A DNA stretch of 7,369 nt, from assembly GCA_018971405.1 (NCBI GenBank), contig JAGXAX010000073.1, positions 1-7,369 on the forward strand, read 5' to 3'. The notes beneath the pieces are model-generated. The model did no database searches and was not told where the DNA came from. It saw nothing but the letters and a program-made list of their open reading frames with translations. The position numbers were made by a program, and so were the translations under genes. This stretch comes from Alphaproteobacteria bacterium. Its GTDB lineage: Bacteria > Pseudomonadota > Alphaproteobacteria > Micavibrionales > UBA2020. Below are positions 1 through 4,355 of the stretch, piece after piece (the stretch's first letter is position 1; the number at the start of each line of letters is the position of its first letter).

Positions 1-72
1 GCAATCTCTCGGCGGCTGAATGCCCGCTGACGACGATTACGCTTGCGAACATCCAGACGGTTCTTCGCAGAA
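1..72. other. Left-edge stretch without a supported gene
   Basis: No complete gene is visible here. On the minus strand one frame is open from about 119 to the window edge and its last part encodes a very basic peptide (RLDVRKRNRRQRAFSRREIA). It lacks an ATG, GTG or TTG start with a ribosome binding site. A second minus frame has an ATG at 52-50 (MFASVIVVSGHSAAERL, open to the edge), also without a clear ribosome binding site. Either could be the beginning of a gene that continues to the left. A small inverted repeat (GCGG 12-15 with CCGC 24-27) is the only structure seen. Confidence 0.25.
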
Positions 73-97
73 AGCGGGCGTTTCGGCCCTGTACGCC
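73..97 (-). repeat. Weak stem-loop, type B-like (5' bulge)
   Basis: On the minus strand an outer stem GGCG (97-94) pairs with CGCT (76-73) through three Watson-Crick pairs and one G-U. A 5-nt bulge TACAG (93-89) lies on the 5' arm, followed by a 3-bp inner stem GGC/GCC and the loop CGAAAC. The layout matches the stronger type B hairpins at 198-250, 304-352 and 412-459, but the stems are short enough to arise by chance in GC-rich DNA. It may be a decayed or terminal copy. Confidence 0.3.
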
Positions 98-111
98 GCG
101 CTTTTAGCGCG
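97..111. repeat. Short hairpin CGCGC-TTTTA-GCGCG
   Basis: A perfect 5-bp stem (97-101 with 107-111) encloses a 5-nt loop. On the plus strand it is followed by CTGTTTTCT, which resembles a poor intrinsic terminator for plus-strand transcription, but no plus-strand gene is supported. On the minus strand no U-run follows, so it would not end the integrase transcript. It also shares position 97 with the weak hairpin to its left, so the two may compete. Confidence 0.35.
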
Positions 112-124
112 CTGTTTTCTCACT

Positions 125-151
125 GCCGCGCCGTTTCTGCGGCGCGACGGC
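125..151 (-). repeat. Stem-loop B0 of the hairpin array
   Basis: The stem can be drawn in two ways. One is a perfect 7-bp stem CGCGCCG (127-133) with CGGCGCG (140-146) and a 6-nt loop. The other has an outer GCCG/CGGC (125-128 with 148-151), an inner CGCCG/CGGCG (129-133 with 140-144) and a 3-nt bulge at 145-147, which on the minus strand is on the 5' arm as in the type B hairpins. It lies 7 nt from hairpin A1, continuing the tiling. It lacks the GCT triloop of the others. Confidence 0.5.
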
Positions 152-158
152 GGAAGGG

Positions 159-193
159 TATCCCGCCCAGTTGCCCGAGCCGGGCGCGGGATA
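159..193 (-). repeat. Stem-loop A1 (8-bp outer stem, 6-nt bulge, 5-bp inner stem, triloop)
   Basis: On the plus strand the outer arm TATCCCGC (159-166) pairs perfectly with GCGGGATA (186-193), and the inner arm GCCCG (173-177) with CGGGC (181-185). The loop is AGC (178-180) and the 6 nt at 167-172 (CCAGTT) are unpaired. On the minus strand the loop reads GCT and the bulge (AACTGG) is on the 3' arm. A2 and A3 have the same layout with different stem sequences. Confidence 0.75.
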
Positions 194-197
194 AATG

Positions 198-250
198 GCG
201 CACCAGTCGGAATGACCGGAGCCCGGCGCATTCTTGATCGACCGGCGCGC
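198..250 (-). repeat. Stem-loop B1 (12-bp outer stem, 5-nt bulge, GCT triloop)
   Basis: On the minus strand GCGCGCCGGTCG (250-239) pairs with CGACTGGTGCGC (209-198) over 12 bp with two G-U pairs. The 5-nt bulge ATCAA (238-234) follows on the 5' arm. The inner stem is GAATG/CATTC (233-229 with 214-210), then a single unpaired C at 228, then GCCGG/CCGGT (227-223 with 219-215, one G-U), closed by the loop GCT (222-220). All three G-U pairs would be A-C mismatches on the plus strand. Confidence 0.72.
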
Positions 251-253
251 ATG

Positions 254-299
254 TCGGCGCGTCCGACTGAGATGTGCCAGCGGCACGTCGGACGACCGA
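254..299 (-). repeat. Stem-loop A2 (8-bp outer stem, 6-nt bulge, triloop)
   Basis: The outer stem is CGTCCGAC (260-267) with GTCGGACG (287-294), perfect over 8 bp. The inner stem is GTGCC (274-278) with GGCAC (282-286), and the loop is AGC on plus (279-281; GCT on minus). The unpaired 6 nt are 268-273 (TGAGAT on plus, ATCTCA on minus). Beyond a small internal loop (258-259 opposite 295) another 4 bp pair (254-257 with 296-299). The segment 253-257 could instead pair with 263-267, a smaller competing hairpin. Confidence 0.75.
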
Positions 300-303
300 T
301 GAC

Positions 304-352
304 GCGAGGCATGGGGTGTTTGAAGCTCTGCACACCTTTTTCCATGCCGCGC
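304..352 (-). repeat. Stem-loop B2 (7-bp outer stem, A5 bulge, GCT loop)
   Basis: On the minus strand GGCATGG (348-342) pairs with CCATGCC (314-308), and GCG/CGC (352-350 with 306-304) adds three pairs beyond one mismatch. The bulge AAAAA (341-337) is on the 5' arm. The inner stem is GGTGT/ACACC (336-332 with 319-315). The apical part GCAGAGCTTCAA can close as GA-GCT-TC, placing GCT (326-324) in a triloop again. The layout matches B1 and B3. Confidence 0.68.
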
Positions 353-357
353 TTTGG

Positions 358-404
358 GCCGAGGTCACAAACGAGGAGCGCCAGCGGCGCTTTGCGACCC
401 CGGC
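358..404 (-). repeat. Stem-loop A3 (14-bp outer stem, 6-nt bulge, triloop)
   Basis: On the minus strand GCCGGGGTCGCAAA (404-391) pairs with TTTGTGACCTCGGC (371-358) over 14 continuous base pairs, two of them G-U. The inner stem GCGCC/GGCGC (390-386 with 382-378) is perfect, the loop is GCT (385-383), and the unpaired 6 nt TCCTCG (377-372) sit on the 3' arm. This is the longest stem in the array. Its inner part has the same layout as A1 and A2. Confidence 0.78.
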
Positions 405-411
405 AACGCCA

Positions 412-459
412 GCGCCAGTGCATCGGCCATCGAACTCGACGGCCAGGACGATGCGCGCC
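412..459 (-). repeat. Stem-loop B3, abutting the integrase stop codon
   Basis: On the minus strand GCATCG (454-449) pairs with CGATGC (425-420). The bulge TCCTG (448-444) is on the 5' arm. The inner stem is GCCGTCG/CGATGGC (443-437 with 432-426), 7 bp with one G-U, and the loop is AGTT (436-433). A further GCGC/GCGC pairing (458-455 with 415-412, leaving ACTG at 419-416 unpaired) brings the stem to within a base of the TAG stop (461-459). Its 4-nt loop differs from the GCT triloop of the other copies. Confidence 0.65.
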
Positions 460-1754
460 TAGCGTTTGGTGCGGCGCGGTTTCACCGGCTGTTTCGCCTT
501 GATGGAGGCCGCGGCCTTTGCCGTTTCCTCCTCTGCCTCGACCTCGGCATCCATTTCGGCGTGCATCTCTTCCCATCCGCCGATGCCCATGAGCACGCGG
601 TCGGCGTGCTTGATGGTATTCACATGCCCATAATGCTGCTCGATCATCTTGACCGAAGTGCCCATTTGCTGGGCGAGGATATAAACATCCACCCCGGAGG
701 AAAGACGCAGCGTGGCATAGGTGTGGCGGAAGCAATAAGTAGTACGTGGAATGCCGCTCGGTCCCTCGCGCAGTTCGGTGTATTTGAGCAGTTCCTCGAC
801 CGTATCACGATAAAGCCACTTCGCAGGCTTGCCGTTGATGATCGTGAACACGGGGTCGTCCGGCTTGGTTGCCTTGGAAAGATTGCGGACGCGATCCAGA
901 TATTTCCCGACGCTCTTGGGCGCGATCAGCTTGCGCGTCTTGCCCTTGCCCTGGACATAGATGACGAGGATTTCCTGTCCGTCCTTGTCCTTGGCATTGG
1001 TAATGTCCCGCCAGCGCAGGTTCTTGGCTTCCGGCGGGCGCATCCCGGTGTTGCACATGATGAGAATGAAATTGTAGCACATCTGGCGATACCAAGTGCC
1101 CTGCGGCGAGGTCGCCTCCCTGATCCACTTTCGGCCCTTGGTGTGTAGTGTCCGGTATTCCTCCAGCGTGAACTCGTCACGCCGGTTGGTTTTGAGCTTG
1201 GGCATCCCCTCGAAGCGGTGGCTCGCGGGCACATAGCGTTTGCCAATTGCATAATTCATGATGGCGGCGAAGATCGCCATTTCAATGCGAATGGTGGCAT
1301 CGCTGATGATGCCGTTTCGGCGGCCCTTGCCGTTCTCCCTGCGCCAGAGGGGATAATCCGCCCAGCGCTCCTGGGTGATGAGATGCACCTGCGTAGTGCC
1401 GACATAGGCATTGAGGGGGCCGTCGATCTTGTTCTTGACGTTCATCGCGCGCGCCTGGCTGACCTCGCCGGCGTTGGCGCGACGCTGCTGCGCCTCGGCA
1501 TACTCCTCCGCCACCTGCGAGAAGGGGCGGTTGAATACGGGAACGTCGTGTTTCACCCGAAAACGGATATCCGCATATTGATCCAGCGCGTAGTCGCGCG
1601 CCGTCTGCCGGTCCGCCGTGCGCAGCGAGACGGTCTTGTAGCGGTCCTCGTTCTGGATTCTCACGCGGCAATAATAATTGTCGTGCCCGACATCGCCGCG
1701 ACGGAAGATGATGAGGCCAGGCTTCAATTGCTCCTTATCGATAATGAACTGCAT
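459..1754 (-). CDS. Tyrosine recombinase (site-specific integrase), 431 aa
   Basis: The product is a phage/island-type integrase of the tyrosine recombinase family, which cuts and rejoins DNA through a covalent tyrosine intermediate. An N-terminal part (about residues 1-75) may bind arm sites. A helical core-binding domain follows (about 76-180), then the catalytic domain (about 195-390). Visible active-site positions are Arg239 (NTGMRPPE), a lysine in the turn QGKGKTRK (around 270-275), Arg343 and His344 (TTYCFRHTYAT), and Tyr375 (IEQHYGHV). The usual His three residues before the second Arg is Tyr340 here, and the usual LGH before the tyrosine reads MGT. The C-terminus (about 396-431) is an acidic then lysine/arginine-rich tail. 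I start at ATG 1754 because GGGAGG lies 7 nt upstream; the frame stays open to 1850, but that extension contains the promoter and repeats. The gene lies beside the element junction, and its stop codon touches the hairpin array. Confidence 0.93.
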   Translation of the reverse strand: MQFIIDKEQLKPGLIIFRRGDVGHDNYYCRVRIQNEDRYKTVSLRTADRQTARDYALDQYADIRFRVKHDVPVFNRPFSQVAEEYAEAQQRRANAGEVSQARAMNVKNKIDGPLNAYVGTTQVHLITQERWADYPLWRRENGKGRRNGIISDATIRIEMAIFAAIMNYAIGKRYVPASHRFEGMPKLKTNRRDEFTLEEYRTLHTKGRKWIREATSPQGTWYRQMCYNFILIMCNTGMRPPEAKNLRWRDITNAKDKDGQEILVIYVQGKGKTRKLIAPKSVGKYLDRVRNLSKATKPDDPVFTIINGKPAKWLYRDTVEELLKYTELREGPSGIPRTTYCFRHTYATLRLSSGVDVYILAQQMGTSVKMIEQHYGHVNTIKHADRVLMGIGGWEEMHAEMDAEVEAEEETAKAAASIKAKQPVKPRRTKR

Positions 1755-1767
1755 CTCTTCGCCTCCC

Positions 1768-1788
1768 ACTGTGCAGAAACTGTGCAGA
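1768..1788. repeat. Direct repeat pair ACTGTGCAGA, 11-bp phase
   Basis: ACTGTGCAG occurs at 1768-1776 and again at 1779-1787, exactly 11 bp apart, about one helical turn. The pair lies just upstream of the integrase ribosome binding site. Together with the related pair at 1818-1839 it gives four CTGTRYAG-like sites, suggesting binding sites for the integrase arm domain or for a repressor or excisionase. The role is inferred; the repeat itself is exact. Confidence 0.65.
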
Positions 1789-1817
1789 TCGGCGGCGTAA
1801 GTGCTTGTTTTGCCGTA

Positions 1818-1839
1818 CCTGTGTAGGTTCTGTATAGGT
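1818..1839. repeat. Second direct repeat pair CTGTGTAGG / CTGTATAGG, 11-bp phase
   Basis: CTGTGTAGGT (1819-1828) and CTGTATAGGT (1830-1839) differ at one base and are spaced 11 bp apart, as in the pair at 1768-1788 (50 bp away, first copy to first copy). They sit at the probable transcription start of the integrase, so a protein bound here could both control the promoter and act in recombination. Confidence 0.55.
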
Positions 1840-1840
1840 A

Positions 1841-1849
1841 AGTATAGCA
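1841..1849 (-). promoter_or_regulatory. Extended -10 promoter for the integrase
   Basis: On the minus strand TGCTATACT (1849-1841) matches an extended -10 element (TGn followed by a TATAAT-like hexamer). It stands about 90 bp before the integrase start in a locally AT-rich stretch. No good -35 hexamer is seen at 17 bp, which an extended -10 can tolerate. It is the best candidate in the gap between the cut regulator and the integrase. Confidence 0.45.
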
Positions 1850-1861
1850 AAAATTATTGTT

Positions 1862-1895
1862 TATTTCTAGTTATTTACGTAAATCCCTTCACCCG
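1862..1895. other. Probable attachment-site junction with 12-bp palindrome
   Basis: The AraC-type coding sequence loses homology after LSRV, whose codons end at about 1889-1887, and terminates at TAA (1877-1875). A perfect palindrome ATTTACGTAAAT occupies 1873-1884, and base composition changes from GC-rich to AT-rich. Core sites of tyrosine recombinases are often short inverted arms around a crossover, so the palindrome is a candidate core. No tRNA end is visible. The assignment rests on position and context only. Confidence 0.45.
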
Positions 1896-2762
1896 CGAGA
1901 GCGTATTCTCCGAAATGTGCAGCTCGCGGGCGAGGTCGGCGCGGCTGAAGGCCTGCTCGTGATAGAGCTTGTCCACTTCCATCAGCGTTCTGACCCTGCC
2001 GGCGATCTCCCGCTCTTCCGCCGTCATCGCCTGCGCGGTGAAGCGGGTCGGCCGGTCGCTCAGTTGCACCGGCGACGGGTAAACGCGAAACAGCGTCGTG
2101 CTCGCCAGATAGACGAAGGCCAGCCCCAGCACGACCAGCAGCGCATCCGCCGTCGGCTGGTCGATGCTGTCTACCGAGCGCAGGAACATGATGCCGACCG
2201 CGGACGCGTTGGCTACGATCAGCACCAGCACCAGCCAGTAGCGTTCCATGCCGCCTTTCGCTTTCCGCAGCGTGGCGAAAAGGTTTTTATGCCCCCAGAG
2301 CGCCAGCATCGCGCAGCCGCCGGAAACCGCCCCCAGCCACTGCAGCCACAGAAAAAGGTTCGGGCATAAAAGATCCCCCGCCGCGCAAATGCCCGCCGTT
2401 TTTTCGATCATCAGCCCCGCCAGCAGCGACAACGGCGCCGGCGCCAGAACCCAGAACTGCCGGCGCTCCGGCAGGCCCGCGCCTTTCGCGATCTGCAGCA
2501 CCAGCAGGTAGCACAGGAGCGGGTCCATGACGCGCGCGAGCCACAGCGCGAGCCGGATGGGCTGCCCGTAATCCTGCAGGCGCAGCGCGAACTGCAGCCC
2601 GAAAGCCGCCGCGAGCGCGATGAAATAGGCCAGCGCCAGCGACGCCTGCCGCCAGTTGCGCACGCGGAAAACGATATAGACGACGATCAGCACGCTCTGC
2701 GCGAAGCCGGTGAGGGCCAGCCATTCGATGACGCTGAAGCTGCTGTCGAAGACGGACGGCAT
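1875..2762 (-). pseudogene. Seven-helix membrane AraC-type regulator, C-terminally truncated
   Basis: The 295-aa product starts with about seven hydrophobic helices (near 11-32, 40-60, 71-92, 102-120, 134-156, 174-194, 205-222). A cytoplasmic linker and an AraC-family DNA-binding segment follow, of which only the first helix-turn-helix remains (FSRADLARELHISENTLSRV, 272-291). AraC domains continue about 60-80 residues further with a second helix-turn-helix; here four residues (KGFT) and a stop follow. The cut coincides with the integrase junction, so insertion of the element is the simplest cause. Such proteins are thought to sense a signal through the membrane part and regulate transcription. 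AGGAG lies 9 nt before ATG 2762, within the end of the preceding gene, and the intergenic gap is 3 bp. It may still fold as a membrane protein, but DNA binding is probably impaired. Confidence 0.75.
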
Positions 2763-2765
2763 GGT

Positions 2766-3515
2766 TCAACGCTCCTCGCGCCGCCGGAGGAGGCGCGAGA
2801 CCTCCTGCGGCGACATTCCCGCCTGATGAACCAGAAAAAACGTCATGTTGCCGATATCCTCTGGCGAAAGGTTCTTCTGCGTGCGCAGCATGTCCGCCAT
2901 CAGCGCGCGCGCCGCCGCCCTGTCGCCTTTTTTCTCCAGCACGAATGCGGGCATCTGCCGCGCCCAGGCCGGCATGTCGACGCTTTGCGGCATGTCCGCG
3001 AGTTTTTCCGCCAGTTGCAGCGCGAGGTTTTCGTCATACATGCGGTGTTGCGCGAGGTAGACCGCCTGCACCAGCCAGCGCCATTTGTCTCCGAACGGCT
3101 CCTGCCCGACCGCGGCAAGATAGCGGACGACCACCGCCACATCCGAAGGCGCGCGCGTCGCGCCGAAATAATAGGCAGCCAGCGCCGGCACATGGTCGGA
3201 AACGGGATCAAGGCTGCTCAGGAGAAAGAACCATTTGCCCAGCGTGCGATAATCGTAATCCTTGAGCGGGGCCACGTCCACGCCGAGGTTGCCGAGGTTT
3301 TGCAGCGACAGCGCGAGGACGCGGTAGGAAAATTCCGGATCGCCCAGCGTCATCATGACCGCGCCCGTCCTGTCCGGCACGGGCGGCACGCCCGACCAGC
3401 GCTCGTAAACGCTCTGGCTGCCGCACCAGAAAAGGAAGTTCGCGCCCAGCGCGGCGGCAAGGGCGAGCTTGATGCCATGCAGCCTGTTTTGCGCCTTTAC
3501 CCCGCGCGCAGGCAT
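2766..3515 (-). CDS. Membrane-anchored helical-repeat-like protein of unknown function
   Basis: The 249-aa product has a basic N-terminus, one hydrophobic helix (about 14-32) and a long soluble part built of short amphipathic helices. The second half (about 105-245) has alanine-rich pairs such as ALAAYYFGA, AVYLAQHRMYDENLALQLAEKLA and AFVLEKKGDRAAARALMADML, which resemble tetratricopeptide-type repeats. Such folds mediate protein contacts. The single anchor suggests a location outside the inner membrane. Its ATG overlaps the permease stop by one base (TGATG), indicating translational coupling, so the two products probably work together, perhaps as transporter and accessory subunit. I do not recognise a named family. 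No signs of damage are seen. Confidence 0.8.
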   Translation of the reverse strand: MPARGVKAQNRLHGIKLALAAALGANFLFWCGSQSVYERWSGVPPVPDRTGAVMMTLGDPEFSYRVLALSLQNLGNLGVDVAPLKDYDYRTLGKWFFLLSSLDPVSDHVPALAAYYFGATRAPSDVAVVVRYLAAVGQEPFGDKWRWLVQAVYLAQHRMYDENLALQLAEKLADMPQSVDMPAWARQMPAFVLEKKGDRAAARALMADMLRTQKNLSPEDIGNMTFFLVHQAGMSPQEVSRLLRRREER

Positions 3516-4336
3516 CAGAACTGCCGCCGCGCGAAGTCATAGGCCGACGCCGCCAGCAGCAGCGCGACGAAAACGCCGCCCTGCGCGGCGATGAAACCCG
3601 CTACGCCGAGATGCACCATCATCGCGTGCGCGTAAGACCCCGCTTCCGGCAAGAACATCATGCCGGCGGATCCGCGCACGCCGTAGACCAGCCATGTCGT
3701 CTGCCCCATCATGTCGAGCCGCGGCGTCACCATCGAGATCAGCTTCATCACGCTGCCGATCACCGCGTAAAACCAGTTCGCCGGCGCCTGGCCGAGGACG
3801 CCGAGCAGCGTGCCCGTCATCCGCGACAGGGCGTAAAGCCCGAGCGTCGCCAGCGCCGAACCCGCCGCGCTCGACAGCACCATGGAAAAAAACAGCGCCG
3901 CCACCGCCATCATCGCGAACTCGGCGGCGAGGCTTGCGCCCCAAACCAGCAGTCCCGCCATGTCGGGCCGCCAGATCACGCCGACCACCACGGTCACCAT
4001 GGCGGCGACAAGGAACGCCAGCAGCGAAAAGGCCAGCGCGTGGCTGACAAGGAAAGACAGGCGGGAAACGGGCCGCGAGAGAAGGAATTCGACTTCCTTG
4101 TTCTCGAAGGCGCGGCGGATGTAAAAGCAGCAGAACAGCACAAGCCCGGTAACGCCGAGGAAGCGCAGGCTGCCGGAGCCGAAGACCAGCGCGAAACTCG
4201 CGCCCTCGGCCACGCTCGCCGACCCCATGAACACGGCCAGCGCCGCGCCCGTCAGGATCATCAGCGCGAGCGTCACCATCAGTCTGTCGCGCAGTGCGGC
4301 AGTCAGCACATATTTGACCAGAGGCCTGGAGATCAT
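3515..4336 (-). CDS. ABC-2 type transporter permease
   Basis: The 273-aa product is an integral inner-membrane protein with about six or seven hydrophobic helices (near 20-38, 52-73, 98-120, 130-152, 157-178, 186-203, 243-265). The cytoplasmic segment after the second helix, FENKEVEFLLSRPVSRLSFLVSH (split here as FENKEVEFLLSRPV and SRLSFLVSH, about 77-99), is typical of ABC-2 permeases that partner with a separate ATPase. The substrate cannot be told from sequence. I start at ATG 4336, because AAAGG ends 8 nt upstream; a TTG at 4342 would be only 2 nt from it. It lies 19 bp after the secretin gene and overlaps the next gene by one base. The usual ATPase gene is not next to it, so it must be encoded elsewhere or have been lost. 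Confidence 0.82.
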   Translation of the reverse strand: MISRPLVKYVLTAALRDRLMVTLALMILTGAALAVFMGSASVAEGASFALVFGSGSLRFLGVTGLVLFCCFYIRRAFENKEVEFLLSRPVSRLSFLVSHALAFSLLAFLVAAMVTVVVGVIWRPDMAGLLVWGASLAAEFAMMAVAALFFSMVLSSAAGSALATLGLYALSRMTGTLLGVLGQAPANWFYAVIGSVMKLISMVTPRLDMMGQTTWLVYGVRGSAGMMFLPEAGSYAHAMMVHLGVAGFIAAQGGVFVALLLAASAYDFARRQF

Positions 4337-4355
4337 CTGCAAGACCTTTTAGAGA

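Larger units (their letters stand above)
125..459 (-). ncRNA. Candidate structured RNA: tandem alternating stem-loop array
   Basis: This stretch has no supported reading frame and is tiled end to end by seven stem-loops with 3-7 nt linkers. Read on the minus strand the order is B3, A3, B2, A2, B1, A1, B0. Type A has an outer stem, a 5-bp inner stem, a GCT triloop and a 6-nt bulge on the 3' arm. Type B (B3, B2, B1) has a 5-nt bulge on the 5' arm. Triloops of A1, A2 and A3 are at 178-180, 279-281 and 383-385, so the unit is about 101-104 bp. Stem sequences differ between copies but pairing is kept. Most wobble positions in A3, B1 and B3 are G-U on the minus strand and A-C on the plus strand, which favours a minus-strand RNA or single strand. 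The array begins at the stop codon of the integrase, with no terminator between, so it could be the 3' part of the integrase transcript. I recognise no named RNA family. A DNA-level role as folded recombination sites is equally possible. Confidence 0.5.
1..1885 (-). mobile_element. Right end of an integrated mobile element (integrase plus hairpin array)
   Basis: This is the inferred part of an integrative element inside the window. Its right boundary is placed near 1870-1890. There the coding frame of an AraC-type membrane regulator ends abruptly, and a short AT-rich stretch leads into the promoter and gene of a tyrosine recombinase. An integrase beside the junction and reading inward is usual for genomic islands and prophages. 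The other end lies beyond the left edge, so size, cargo and the second attachment site cannot be seen. The exact boundary is uncertain by perhaps 15 bp, because a target-site repeat cannot be recognised from one end only. The element part carries a composed stem-loop array instead of ordinary cargo genes next to the integrase. Confidence 0.6.

Noticed and set aside
97..120. Intrinsic terminator
   Set aside because: The stem is only 5 bp, the T-run is interrupted, and it would act on the plus strand where no gene is supported.
125..459. Integron attC array or CRISPR array
   Set aside because: No GTTRRRY/RYYYAAC core boxes and no gene cassettes lie between hairpins; CRISPR would need near-identical repeats, whereas here only the structure repeats.
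37..735. Long open frames across 1-500 on both strands (for example 37-735 minus, 20-502 plus)
   Set aside because: They are arginine/proline-rich with no recognisable domain, have no ribosome binding site, and overlap the integrase in another frame. The region is better explained by the stem-loop array.
354..1148. Plus-strand open frames antisense to the integrase
   Set aside because: They mirror the high third-position GC of the integrase codons on the other strand. The integrase motifs show which strand is real.
1755..1850. Longer integrase start at 1850
   Set aside because: It would place the extended -10 and the phased repeats within the coding sequence; ATG 1754 has GGGAGG at good spacing and the family-like N-terminus begins there.
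1862..1900. tRNA or tmRNA 3' end as attachment site
   Set aside because: No T-loop sequence or acceptor stem is seen; the sequence reads as the AraC-type coding frame up to the junction.
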